Assembly (NCBI GenBank): GCA_036723735.1
Contig: DAIMGT010000082.1
Location: 1-16,451 of the forward strand
Source of the DNA: UBA4656 sp002405525
GTDB lineage: Bacteria > Pseudomonadota > Gammaproteobacteria > Xanthomonadales > Ahniellaceae
Length of the DNA: 16,451 nucleotides
Direction of reading: 5' to 3'
Shown here: piece after piece, positions 1-6,831 of the stretch
Layout: the number at the start of each line of letters is the position of its first letter
How positions within the stretch are numbered: position 1 is the first letter of the stretch
Notes under the pieces: model-generated
Databases searched by the model: none
Told to the model about the DNA's origin: nothing
Seen by the model: only the letters and a program-made list of their open reading frames with translations
Program-made: the position numbers and the translations under genes

Positions 1-5
1 AAGTC

Positions 6-27
6 GGCGCGCCGTTGCCGGCGCGCC
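6..27 (-). terminator. Possible terminator hairpin after the histone-like gene
   Basis: Positions 6-14 pair with 19-27 (GGCGCGCCG/CGGCGCGCC, 9 bp) around a 4-nt loop, 28 nt past the stop of the histone-like gene. The stem is strong, but only GACTT follows on the minus strand, so a U-tract is lacking. It could be a terminator, an mRNA-stabilising 3' hairpin, or simply GC-rich sequence. Confidence 0.35.
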
Positions 28-55
28 CGTGCGCTTCGATGCTGCTTCCTGCGAA

Positions 56-463
56 TTACTTCTTCTTGGCCTTCTTCTTCGCGGCCTTCTTGACGACCTT
101 CTTGGCCGCCTTCTTCACGGCCTTCTTGGCCTTCTTCGGGGCGGCCTTCCTGACGCCCTTCTTCGCAGTTTTCTTGGCCGGCTTCGCTGCCTTCTTGGCG
201 GGCTTGGCCTTCTTGACCGGCTTGGCCGGCTTGGCCTTGGCGACAGCCTTCTTCGCCTTGGCGACGGCCTTCTTCGCGCCGGCCTTGGCGGCCTTGACCT
301 GCTTGGAGACCGCGGTCTTCACCTCGGCGGCCTTTTTCTCGACCTTGGCCACGACCTGCTTGGCTTCGGTCTTGACGGCGGCGGCGACTTCCTGGGCCTT
401 TTCGACCATTGGCTCGACCGCGTGCGCGATCGACGACATCACACCCGTGTTCTCGTTGCTCAT
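56..463 (-). CDS. Histone H1-like lysine/alanine-rich protein
   Basis: This encodes a 135-residue, strongly basic, low-complexity protein. Residues 1-45 are mixed and predicted helical (start MSNENTGVMSS). From about residue 45 to the end it is almost only Lys, Ala, Pro and Val in imperfect AKKA, AKPAKK and KKAAKK repeats, ending in KKKAKKK. Such tails resemble eukaryotic H1 C-termini and bacterial H1-like or AlgP-type proteins, which bind DNA non-specifically; a nucleoid role is inferred. Lysine is written almost entirely as AAG, which makes the plus strand a run of CTT-type triplets. The start is supported by a GGAGGGAG ribosome site just upstream. It lies 102 nt downstream of nrdJ on the same strand, so it may be co-transcribed or have its own promoter. 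Low complexity makes homology-based naming unreliable. Confidence 0.85.
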   Translation of the reverse strand: MSNENTGVMSSIAHAVEPMVEKAQEVAAAVKTEAKQVVAKVEKKAAEVKTAVSKQVKAAKAGAKKAVAKAKKAVAKAKPAKPVKKAKPAKKAAKPAKKTAKKGVRKAAPKKAKKAVKKAAKKVVKKAAKKKAKKK

Positions 464-565
464 GGCACTCCCTCCGGCTTATCGGGGTTTTTGTGGGACA
501 TCGACCCTGCGCCCGCGGCGCCAAGCCATGCCCCCTGCGAAGGGGCCGCGCCTGGCGCCCGGTAC

Positions 566-2716
566 TCAGAACTTGCCGTAATACCCTTCCTTCAGGGCAT
601 CGAACAGGTTGGCGGCGGTGTGGATCTCGCCGTCGTATTCGATCTCTTCGTTGCCTCTGACCTCGACAACAGTACCGTCCTCCAGTTCGAAACGGTAGAT
701 GGTGTTCTCGAGATCGGCCTCCTTGACCAGCACGCCCTGGAAGGCGGCCGGGTTGAAGCGGAAGGTCGTGCAGCCCTTGAGCCCCTGTTTGTAGGCGTAG
801 CGGTAGATGTCCTTGAAGTCCTCGTAGGGGTAGTCGGTGGGCACGTTGGCCGTCTTGGAAATCGACGAGTCCACCCATTTCTGGGCGGCGGCCTGGATGT
901 CGACGTGTTCCCTCGGGGTGATGTCGTCGGCGGCGACGAAGTACTCGGGCAGTCGCTCGTCAGCCTCGCTGCCGTAGGGCTTGGCCCTGGCGTTGATCAG
1001 GGTGCGGTAGGCGAGCAGCTCATAGCTGAGCACCTCGACCTTCTCCTTGGTCTTGCGGCCTTCGCGGATGACGTTGCGGCTGTAGGCGTGGGCGAAGGAG
1101 GGCTCGATGCCGTTGCTGGCGTTGTTGGCCAACGACAGGGAGATGGTGCCGGTGGGCGCGATCGAGGTGTGGTGGGTGAAGCGCGCGCCGGTCTCGGCGA
1201 TCTCGGCCACCAGTTCCGGGGCGACCTCAGCCACCCGCTGCATGTAGCGGGAGTACCGGGCATGCAGGATGCGCCCGGGGATCTTCTGCCCGGCCTGCCA
1301 GCCGTCGGCGGCCATCTCCGGGCGCTTGCGCAGCATCTCCGGGGTGACCTCGAACTGCTCGACCATGATCGGGGCGGGGCCCTTTTCCTTGGCGAGGCTC
1401 AGGCCCACTTCCCAGCCGGCCAGCGCCATCTCGCGCGAGACCTGCTCGGTGAAGGCGCAGGCCTCGGCCGAGCCGTACTTCATCTTGAGCATGGTCACGG
1501 TGGAGCCTAAGCCCAGGAAGCCCATGCCGTGACGGCGCTTGCGGGTGATCTCGTCGCGCTGCTGGGCCAGCGGCAGGCCGTTGATCTCGACCACGTTGTC
1601 GAGCATGCGGGTGAACACGCGCACGACCTCGCGGTATTCCTCCCAGTCGAAGCGCGCCTTCGGGCCGAAGGGGTCGCGCACGAAGGTGGTGAGGTTGACC
1701 GAGCCCAGCAGGCAGGACCCGTACGGCGGCAGGGGCTGCTCGCCGCAGGGGTTGGTGGCGCGGATGTTCTCGCACCACCAGTTGTTGTTCATCTCGTTGA
1801 CGCGGTCGATCAGGATGAAGCCCGGCTCGGCGAAATCGTAGGTGCTGGTCATGATCATGTCCCACAGGCGCCGGGCCTGGACATGACCGTAGATCTTGCA
1901 CGCCACCAGGCCGTCGTCGCGGGTGACGTAGTGGGTCGACGCCGGCCAGTCGCGCCAGACCACCTGGGTGGGATCGTCGAGGGCGACCTCGTGAGCTTCC
2001 TTGAGGTTGACCGGGAACACCAGCGGCCAGTCGGCGCCGGACTCGACGGCCTGCATGAACTCGTCGGTGATCAGCAGCGAGAGGTTGAACTGGCGTAGGC
2101 GCCCGTCCTCGCGCTTGGCCTTGATGAACTCCTTCACGTCGGGATGGCTGACGTCGAAGGTGCCCATCTGCGCGCCGCGGCGGCCGCCGGCCGACGAGAC
2201 GGTGAAGCACATCTTGTCGTAGATATCCATGAACGACAGCGGGCCGGACGTATAGGCGCCCGCGCCGCTGACGTAGGCGCCGCGCGGGCGCAGCGTCGAG
2301 AACTCATAGCCGATGCCGCAGCCGGCCTTGAGCGTGAGGCCCGCTTCATGGACCTTGTCGAGAATCCCGTCCATCGAGTCCGGGATGGTGCCGGACACGG
2401 TGCAGTTGATGGTGCTGGTGGCGGGCTTGTGCTCCAGCGCACCGGCATTGGACGTGATGCGGCCGGCCGGGATCGCCCCGCGGCGCAGGGCCCACAGGAA
2501 GCGCTCGTACCAGTAGGCCTGCTTGTCCGCGGTGGACTCCGCGTCGGCCAGCGCGCGCGCCACGCGCTGATAGGTGCCGTCGATCGTGACGTCGACCGCT
2601 TCACCCTTCTTGGTCTTCAGGCGGTACTTCTTGTCCCAGATGTCGTAGGACGCCGGCTGCAGCGGAATCTCGACCTCCCCGCGGGCGCTCGGGACCTCCA
2701 GGCGGAGCGTGCTCAT
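566..2716 (-). CDS. nrdJ: Adenosylcobalamin-dependent (class II) ribonucleotide reductase, catalytic subunit
   Basis: This is a 716-residue reductase that makes deoxyribonucleotides in the cytoplasm using a B12-derived radical, independent of oxygen. The active-site signature is intact: C105 (STINCTVSG) and C335 (YGSCLLGSVNL) match the redox pair, and N322-P-C324-G-E326 matches the Asn/thiyl-Cys/Glu triad of the finger loop. The tail contains GLKGCTTFRFNP and ends ANLFDALKEGYYGKF. No C-terminal CxxC is present and no N-terminal ATP-cone is apparent, as in the large chain of split NrdJa/NrdJb enzymes, where a small partner supplies the re-reducing cysteines. The reading frame stays open for 66 more codons upstream, but ATG at 2716 has a clear AGGAGGT 11 nt before it, and the protein resembles the family from there. 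Expression is probably NrdR-controlled (see the promoter and box entries). Confidence 0.95.
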   Translation of the reverse strand: MSTLRLEVPSARGEVEIPLQPASYDIWDKKYRLKTKKGEAVDVTIDGTYQRVARALADAESTADKQAYWYERFLWALRRGAIPAGRITSNAGALEHKPATSTINCTVSGTIPDSMDGILDKVHEAGLTLKAGCGIGYEFSTLRPRGAYVSGAGAYTSGPLSFMDIYDKMCFTVSSAGGRRGAQMGTFDVSHPDVKEFIKAKREDGRLRQFNLSLLITDEFMQAVESGADWPLVFPVNLKEAHEVALDDPTQVVWRDWPASTHYVTRDDGLVACKIYGHVQARRLWDMIMTSTYDFAEPGFILIDRVNEMNNNWWCENIRATNPCGEQPLPPYGSCLLGSVNLTTFVRDPFGPKARFDWEEYREVVRVFTRMLDNVVEINGLPLAQQRDEITRKRRHGMGFLGLGSTVTMLKMKYGSAEACAFTEQVSREMALAGWEVGLSLAKEKGPAPIMVEQFEVTPEMLRKRPEMAADGWQAGQKIPGRILHARYSRYMQRVAEVAPELVAEIAETGARFTHHTSIAPTGTISLSLANNASNGIEPSFAHAYSRNVIREGRKTKEKVEVLSYELLAYRTLINARAKPYGSEADERLPEYFVAADDITPREHVDIQAAAQKWVDSSISKTANVPTDYPYEDFKDIYRYAYKQGLKGCTTFRFNPAAFQGVLVKEADLENTIYRFELEDGTVVEVRGNEEIEYDGEIHTAANLFDALKEGYYGKF

Positions 2717-2985
2717 TGGAATTGCTGACCTCCTGTTTCGCGGGGCTGCCCGCGGGCAACCCTGGTTGTCGTGACGGCCGCCCCAGAGCAGCCGGGCGCA
2801 GGAAAAAGCACGCCACGGCGCCACCTGTGCCGTGACTTCACTTCGACGGAACGCTGCGGGTAAAGCCGCGGTCCAAGCCGTCACTGCGGACGGGCTGGAA
2901 AAGCGCCGGACCAATCCCCATCGGCTGACTCACCTGCTGAGCGTCACTTGGCTTTGCGTAACCACAAGATGTTGTACCACCACGC
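2717..2985 (-). promoter_or_regulatory. Long 5' leader of nrdJ, possibly structured
   Basis: If transcription starts near 2985, the nrdJ mRNA carries about 270 nt before the ATG. Visible hairpins on the minus strand include 2814-2819 with 2829-2834 (CACGGC/GCCGTG), a TGACTCA/TGA(GC)GTCA bulged stem near 2926-2946, and a GC-rich stem around 2745-2763 (core TGCCCGCGGGCA) shortly before the Shine-Dalgarno AGGAGGT. I looked for cobalamin riboswitch landmarks (a GCCACTG-type B12 box and a GGTG...GCTGCCCCCGCAACTG-type core) and did not find them. An RNA motif named after nrdJ leaders has, as I recall, been described by comparative genomics; I cannot test for it here. Structure and function are inferred. 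Confidence 0.35.
2962..2977. promoter_or_regulatory. NrdR-box-like palindrome at the nrdJ promoter
   Basis: CCACAAGATGTTGTAC contains the dyad ACAA-N4-TTGT. This resembles the 16-bp boxes (ACAC-AT-rich centre-GTGT) bound by NrdR, the ATP/dATP-sensing repressor of ribonucleotide reductase genes. It lies about 8-23 bp downstream of the predicted nrdJ transcription start. The 13-bp core CACAAGATGTTGT recurs exactly at 3133-3145. NrdR sites usually come as pairs about three helical turns apart; no second box is evident at that spacing here. Confidence 0.55.
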
Positions 2986-2991
2986 CCGGCG

Positions 2992-3020
2992 ACCTTACGC
3001 CGCCGCCACGGACCCGTCAA
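2992..3020 (-). promoter_or_regulatory. Predicted sigma-70 promoter of nrdJ
   Basis: On the minus strand, TTGACG (3020-3015) is followed after exactly 17 bp by TAAGGT (2997-2992). This matches a vegetative promoter with optimal spacing. Just upstream is the most AT-rich patch of the region (about 3025-3050), which could act as an UP element. The predicted start near 2985 places the NrdR-like box (2962-2977) immediately downstream, a natural repressor position. No experimental start is known to me. Confidence 0.55.
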
Positions 3021-3026
3021 GCAGTT

Positions 3027-3041
3027 TTTTCATTATGAAAA
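3027..3041. repeat. 15-bp AT-rich palindrome in the divergent promoter region
   Basis: TTTTCAT-T-ATGAAAA is a perfect inverted repeat with a one-base centre, standing out in this GC-rich DNA. It abuts the upstream side of the nrdJ -35 element. It could be a regulator site or part of an UP element; I do not recognise the motif as a known operator. Confidence 0.4.
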
Positions 3042-3131
3042 TCAATGGTTTCACCGTACATCCTCGCTTTGAACATGGTCGATTCACGGGCAGGAAATGA
3101 AAAAAACCGACCTTCTTGCCTTTGTCGCACG

Positions 3132-3147
3132 GCACAAGATGTTGTGT
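3132..3147. promoter_or_regulatory. Second NrdR-box-like palindrome, upstream of the protease gene
   Basis: GCACAAGATGTTGTGT is a better dyad than the first copy (CACAA-N4-TTGTG). It is 170 bp from the first copy, measured start to start, and ends 35 bp before the ATG of the divergent DegQ-type gene. It may be a distal operator acting on nrdJ by looping, or may make the protease gene part of the NrdR regulon. I see no convincing -35/-10 pair overlapping it on either strand. Confidence 0.45.
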
Positions 3148-3182
3148 CTTGCCAAATCGGGGCCCACGTCCGGGAGCAGCGC

Positions 3183-4562
3183 ATGAATTTCCCTCGTCCG
3201 TCCACCCCCCGGCTTGCCGCGGCGCTGCTGGCCCTCGCACTCGCCGCGCCGCCCCGGCCCGCCAGCGCGAGCGGGCTGCCGCTGGATGCCGGCGGCCAGC
3301 CCGTGGCGACCATCGCCCCGATGCTGGAGCAGGTGACCCCGGCGGTGGTCAACATCAACACCCGCACCCGGGTGCGGGTGCGCAGCCCGTTCGAGGACGA
3401 CCCGTTCTTCCGCCAGTTCTTCGGGATCCCCTCGATGCCCCGCGAGCGCGTGCAGCAGTCGCTGGGCTCGGGGGTGGTGGTGGATGCCGCCAACGGCTAC
3501 GTGATCACCAACAACCACGTGATCGAGGGCGCGGAAGACATTTCGGTGACCCTGGCCGACGGGCGCACGGTGAGCGGTCGCAAGGTTGGCGCCGACCCGG
3601 ACTCCGACGTGGCGGTGATCCGGATCGAGGCCACCGGCCTGAAGGCGCTGCCGCTGGCCGATTCCGACCGGCTGCGGGTCGGCGACTTCGTGGTCGCGGG
3701 CGGCAATCCCTTCGGCCTCGGCCAGACGGTCACCAGCGGCATCGTTTCGGCGCTGGGTCGCAGCGGCTTGCGCGGACTCAACGTGCAGAACTTCATCCAG
3801 ACCGATGCCTCGATCAACCCGGGCAACTCCGGCGGCGCGCTGGTCAACCTGCGCGGCGAACTCATCGGCATCAACACCGCGATCTTCACGCCCTCGGGCG
3901 GCAACGTCGGCATCGGCTTCGCGATCCCGGCCAGCCTCGCCCGCGAGGTGATGCGCCAGCTGCTGGCCTTCGGGGCCGTGCGCCGCGGGACGCTCGGCGT
4001 GCAGACGCAGGATCTCGACGCGCAACTGGCGGAGATGCTGAAGATCGACGCCAACCGCGGGGCGGTGGTCACGCGCGTGCTGGCCGACTCCGCCGCCGAG
4101 CGCGCGGGCCTCCAGCCCGGCGACGTGATCAGCGCGATCGACGGCAAGCCGGTCGGCGGCCGTGCCGACCTGGCCAACCTCGAGGGCCTGCTGCCGGTCG
4201 GCGAAGCGATCGAGCTGCGCGTCCTGCGCGAGGGCCGGCCGCTGACGCTGCGCGCGCGGCTGGAGGCGCCCAGCCTGCGCCGCGCGGCCGGCGGCGACCT
4301 CGACAGGCGCCTCGACGGCGCCTCGCTCGCCGAGCGCCCGCCGCGCAATGGGCGCAAGTCCGGAGTCATGGTGGCGGCGGTCGGCGAGGGCAGCGCCGCG
4401 CAGATCCTGGGCCTGGCCGAGGGCGACACCATCGTCGGCGTGAATCGCCGCGAGGCCGGCGACCTCGAAGCGCTGCAGACGCTGCTCGCCGCCGCCGGCG
4501 GCGGCCGCGCCGTGCTCAGCGTGGTGCGCGACCAGCAGCTTTTCTTGGTGGTGCTGCGCTGA
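3183..4562 (+). CDS. degQ: Periplasmic Do/DegQ-family serine endoprotease (HtrA type)
   Basis: This is a 459-residue quality-control protease that degrades misfolded envelope proteins. A signal peptide (hydrophobic AAALLALALAA, cleavage likely after ASA about residue 29) is followed by a trypsin-like domain with H112 (TNNHVIEGA), D142 (DPDSDVAVIRI) and S216 (GNSGGALVN), giving an intact catalytic triad. Two PDZ domains follow (about 262-350 and 370-455). The short loop between the N-terminus and the catalytic core, and the total length, fit DegQ/MucD better than E. coli DegP, which has a long Q-linker. The frame is open back to 3045, but ATG at 3183 starts the signal peptide and has GGGAG 7 nt upstream. 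It is divergent from nrdJ, with an NrdR-like box in its 5' region. The degQ rather than degP or mucD symbol is a judgement call. Confidence 0.93.
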   Translation: MNFPRPSTPRLAAALLALALAAPPRPASASGLPLDAGGQPVATIAPMLEQVTPAVVNINTRTRVRVRSPFEDDPFFRQFFGIPSMPRERVQQSLGSGVVVDAANGYVITNNHVIEGAEDISVTLADGRTVSGRKVGADPDSDVAVIRIEATGLKALPLADSDRLRVGDFVVAGGNPFGLGQTVTSGIVSALGRSGLRGLNVQNFIQTDASINPGNSGGALVNLRGELIGINTAIFTPSGGNVGIGFAIPASLAREVMRQLLAFGAVRRGTLGVQTQDLDAQLAEMLKIDANRGAVVTRVLADSAAERAGLQPGDVISAIDGKPVGGRADLANLEGLLPVGEAIELRVLREGRPLTLRARLEAPSLRRAAGGDLDRRLDGASLAERPPRNGRKSGVMVAAVGEGSAAQILGLAEGDTIVGVNRREAGDLEALQTLLAAAGGGRAVLSVVRDQQLFLVVLR

Positions 4563-4703
4563 GAGGCTGTGAAAAAGCAGCCTCCCCGGCAGGCCGTGGG
4601 TGGCCTGCGCGCGGGTCATGCACGCCAGTGCAGGATTCGCAGGAGCAGGTCCGGACCGGTGCCGGACCCGCGCCTGGAAAAACCCACGGGATGTGGGTTC
4701 TTT
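4563..4703 (+). other. Cluster of inverted repeats after degQ: possible 3'-UTR structure or small RNA
   Basis: Five perfect stems lie within 140 nt: GAGGCTG/CAGCCTC (4563-4569 with 4578-4584, starting at the degQ stop), GCAGGCC/GGCCTGC (4589-4595 with 4602-4608), TGCAC/GTGCA (4619-4623 with 4628-4632), GGTCCGG/CCGGACC (4648-4654 with 4662-4668) and AACCCAC/GTGGGTT (4681-4687 with 4693-4699). GCCAGTG (4624-4630) is also complementary to CACTGGC (4704-4710), so a closing helix around the last two stems is possible as an alternative to the third stem. It could be a structured RNA, a degenerate repeat (REP/BIME-like) or serial terminators. I do not recognise a known RNA family. Confidence 0.4.
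4678..4703 (+). terminator. Rho-independent terminator-like hairpin
   Basis: An A-tract leads into stem AACCCAC/GTGGGTT (4681-4687 with 4693-4699) with loop GGGAT, followed by CTTT. The A-rich 5' side and T-containing 3' side give the form of a terminator usable on either strand. It probably ends transcription from degQ or from the structured segment before it. Confidence 0.5.
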
Positions 4704-4909
4704 CACTGGCACTGAGGGGGCATCGAGGAGGCGGATCCTGCGCGCCGCTCCGGGGCCACCGCGCACACGGGGTCCCGCGCGTCCAGCCCGGCCCGCGATG
4801 GGCGAACGTGATCCGGTCGCGCCGGCCCGCGCGTCGCGCTGGCTCGCCACGCCATCGGCGGTCGCCGCGTTATCATCCGCAGTCTTCGCTTCGGGCTGCC
4901 GGGGTTCGC
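4704..4909 (+). promoter_or_regulatory. Non-coding gap before the PstS-like gene, with a weak -10 candidate
   Basis: No gene is supported here. The only promoter-like element is TATCAT at 4871-4876, 33 bp before the ATG at 4910. No good -35 stands at 17 bp (the sequence there is CACGCC). The rest is GC-rich without clear repeats. The gap and the preceding terminator-like hairpin suggest that the binding-protein gene is transcribed separately from degQ. Confidence 0.3.
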
Positions 4910-6016
4910 ATGCGTCTGGCTGGATGGACCGTCGCCGTGGGCCTGCTGCTGGCGCCGCCCGGCATGCTGTCGGCGCGGACCGAGCCGGGAACGACCTGGA
5001 CCGGCGATCTGGCTGCCGCGCGCGCCTTCATGGTCGACACCGCGCGCACCTACGAGCTGCGCTTTCGCAACCCGGTCAAGGTGCGCACGGTCGGGACCAT
5101 GTCGGCGCTGGAAGCGGTGGCGCGCGGGCAGGCCGACCTGGTCGGCACCGCGCGCCCGGCCGACCCGGACACGCCGATCGAGGCCAATCTGCAATTCACC
5201 ACCGTGGCCTGGGACGCGCTGGCGCTGGCGGTACACCCGCGCAATCCGGTGCGCGACGTCTCGCTCGAGCAGTTGCGCGACATCTATGCGGGCCGGATCG
5301 TCGACTGGTCCGCGCTGGGAGGCGCCCCGGGCAAGATCAACCTGTACGCGGTGGCCGGCCCGCTCGACGGGGTGGAGTGGAGCCTGCGCCGGCTGCTGTT
5401 CGGCAAGGGGTCTGCGCGGGTCGCCGCCGGACGCTGGTACATCAACACCCGCCAACTGGAGGACGCGGTGGCGATCGATCCGGCGGGAATCGGCGTGACC
5501 CTGCATTCGCTGGCGGCGGCGCACCAGGGCCTGGCCTCGCTGCGCATCGACGGCGTCGCGCCCGGCCTGAAGACGCTGGAGGATGGCAGCTATCCGCTGC
5601 CGACGCGGCTCTACGTCGCCGCCCGCCGCGCGGGACCCGGCCTGCCGAGTTCGGTGCAGGCCGCGATCCGGGCGCGCCAGTTCATGCGCCGCGAACCCGC
5701 GCTGCGCGCCGAGTGGCGGCGTCGCCAACTGCTGCCGGCGGCCAACGCGCGGCACCTGCGGCTGGGCGCCACCGAACGCGAGGCAGCGCTGTTCCAACGC
5801 CTCGGGGTGCGCATCGCAGCGGCGCCGCCGGCGCCGGCGGTGCCGCCGCCAGCCAAGCCCCGACTGTCGAATCCGATGCGCGCCGCGGCGCGGCCGCTGG
5901 ACCGCGAGCCCGTGCCGTTCGGCGCGCCACCGCGCGCGACGCAGGGCAACCCCACGCGCCGCGCGGACGAGGCGCTGGAACGGTCGGGCTGCGCACCGGC
6001 CGTGTTCTGCCGCTAG
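4910..6016 (+). CDS. Orphan PstS-like periplasmic phosphate-binding-type protein with a disordered tail
   Basis: This is a 368-residue secreted protein: a signal peptide (hydrophobic VAVGLLLAPPG, cleavage likely after LSA at residue 22), then a PBP-like domain. Family marks are GTMSALEAVARGQADLVGTA (about residues 63-82), NPVRDVSLEQLRDIYAGRI with DWSALGG just after (about 112-137), and LEDGSYPLPTRLYV (about 223-236), all typical of PstS-like substrate-binding proteins. After about residue 300 comes a Pro/Ala/Arg-rich, probably disordered tail ending ERSGCAPAVFCR. No ABC permease or ATPase gene is nearby, so it is unlikely to be simply the PstS of a local transporter. Ligand is unknown; a phosphate-related or scavenging role is inferred. 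The start codon has only a weak GGGG upstream. The same frame is open back through degQ, but that part is shadow sequence. Confidence 0.8.
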   Translation: MRLAGWTVAVGLLLAPPGMLSARTEPGTTWTGDLAAARAFMVDTARTYELRFRNPVKVRTVGTMSALEAVARGQADLVGTARPADPDTPIEANLQFTTVAWDALALAVHPRNPVRDVSLEQLRDIYAGRIVDWSALGGAPGKINLYAVAGPLDGVEWSLRRLLFGKGSARVAAGRWYINTRQLEDAVAIDPAGIGVTLHSLAAAHQGLASLRIDGVAPGLKTLEDGSYPLPTRLYVAARRAGPGLPSSVQAAIRARQFMRREPALRAEWRRRQLLPAANARHLRLGATEREAALFQRLGVRIAAAPPAPAVPPPAKPRLSNPMRAAARPLDREPVPFGAPPRATQGNPTRRADEALERSGCAPAVFCR

Positions 6017-6117
6017 GGACAGCCTTTGGACCCACAGCCATCCTCGCCGCGCCCTGATCCGTGCTCGCCGTGCCGCCGCGGCGCGCCGGGACACGCCCGC
6101 GCAAAGGCCCGCGCGCC

Positions 6118-6831
6118 GTGATCCGCGCGCTCTCACTCGATCTCGACGACACCCTGTGGCCGATCGCGCCGGCGATCGAGGGCGCCGAGCGCGCCCTCGA
6201 TGCATGGCTGCGCGCGCACTGCCCCGACGTCGCCGCCGCCTGGCCGACCGACGCCCTGCGCGAGCTGCGCGAGCGCATCTGGCTCGCCCACCCGCAGCAC
6301 GCGCACGACTTCACGACCCTGCGCAAGCTTTCGCTGCGTGCGGTACTCACCCCGCATGGGTACAGCGAGGACCACGTCGAAGCCGCTTTTGAAGCGTTCT
6401 ACGCGGCGCGCAACCGGGTGGAACTGTTCCACGACGCCCTGCCCGCACTGGCGCGATTGTCCGCGCGCTGGCCGATCGCCACCCTGACCAACGGTAACGC
6501 CGACGTGGACCGGATCGGCATCGGCCGCCACTTCGCGGCGCGGGTCTGCGCGCGCACCGTGGGCGCAGCCAAGCCTGAGCCGACGATCTTCGCCCGCGCC
6601 GCGACAGAACTCGGCCAGCCGGCCGGGGCGATCGCCCACGTCGGCGACGATCCGGACCTCGACGTGCTCGGCGCACGGCGCGCCGGCATGGTGGCGGTGT
6701 GGCTCAACCGTACAGGCGCGGCCTGGCCGCATGCCGAGCGCCCGCACATCGAGATCGACAGCCTGGCAGGCCTGGAGCCGGCGCTCGACGATTGGATGGC
6801 CCGCAGGGCCGCCGGAGAGGACTGCGCGTGA
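6118..6831 (+). CDS. HAD-superfamily phosphatase (subfamily IA)
   Basis: This is a 237-residue cytoplasmic hydrolase with all four HAD motifs: D8-L-D10-D-T (nucleophile and acid/base Asp), T124-N-G-N, K152 (GAAKPEP) and G176-D-D-P-D-L-D182. The helical segment between motifs I and II (about 15-100) is the usual C1 cap. The nearest described relatives are probably small-metabolite phosphatases of the YigB/YjjG/phosphoglycolate-phosphatase kind; the substrate cannot be told from sequence. I chose GTG at 6118 because family members begin within a few residues of the DxD motif; the frame is open upstream to a GTG at 6061. AAAGG stands 10 nt before the chosen start. The stop overlaps the next gene's GTG by four bases, implying translational coupling to the aminopeptidase. 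Confidence 0.88.
   Translation: MIRALSLDLDDTLWPIAPAIEGAERALDAWLRAHCPDVAAAWPTDALRELRERIWLAHPQHAHDFTTLRKLSLRAVLTPHGYSEDHVEAAFEAFYAARNRVELFHDALPALARLSARWPIATLTNGNADVDRIGIGRHFAARVCARTVGAAKPEPTIFARAATELGQPAGAIAHVGDDPDLDVLGARRAGMVAVWLNRTGAAWPHAERPHIEIDSLAGLEPALDDWMARRAAGEDCA

Noticed and set aside
29..1510. 493-codon plus-strand frame opposite the histone-like gene and nrdJ
   Set aside because: It lies opposite well-supported genes, is Leu/Gly/Val-rich and has no recognisable domains.
2717..2985. Cobalamin riboswitch ahead of the B12-dependent reductase
   Set aside because: No B12-box-like or conserved core segments are visible; such switches usually control the B12-independent alternative anyway.
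3045..3182. Earlier ATG for the DegQ-type protease
   Set aside because: It would put 46 residues before the signal peptide and overlap the NrdR-like box; ATG 3183 has a ribosome site and begins the signal peptide.
3084..4850. 588-codon frame antisense to degQ
   Set aside because: Composition (His/Arg/Ala/Gly) follows from the codon bias of degQ on the other strand; no ribosome site, domain or signal.
3116..4909. Long plus-strand frame across degQ that runs into the PstS-like gene
   Set aside because: Its translation over degQ is an Arg/Ala/Gly-rich shadow with no family features; only the part from ATG 4910 is real.
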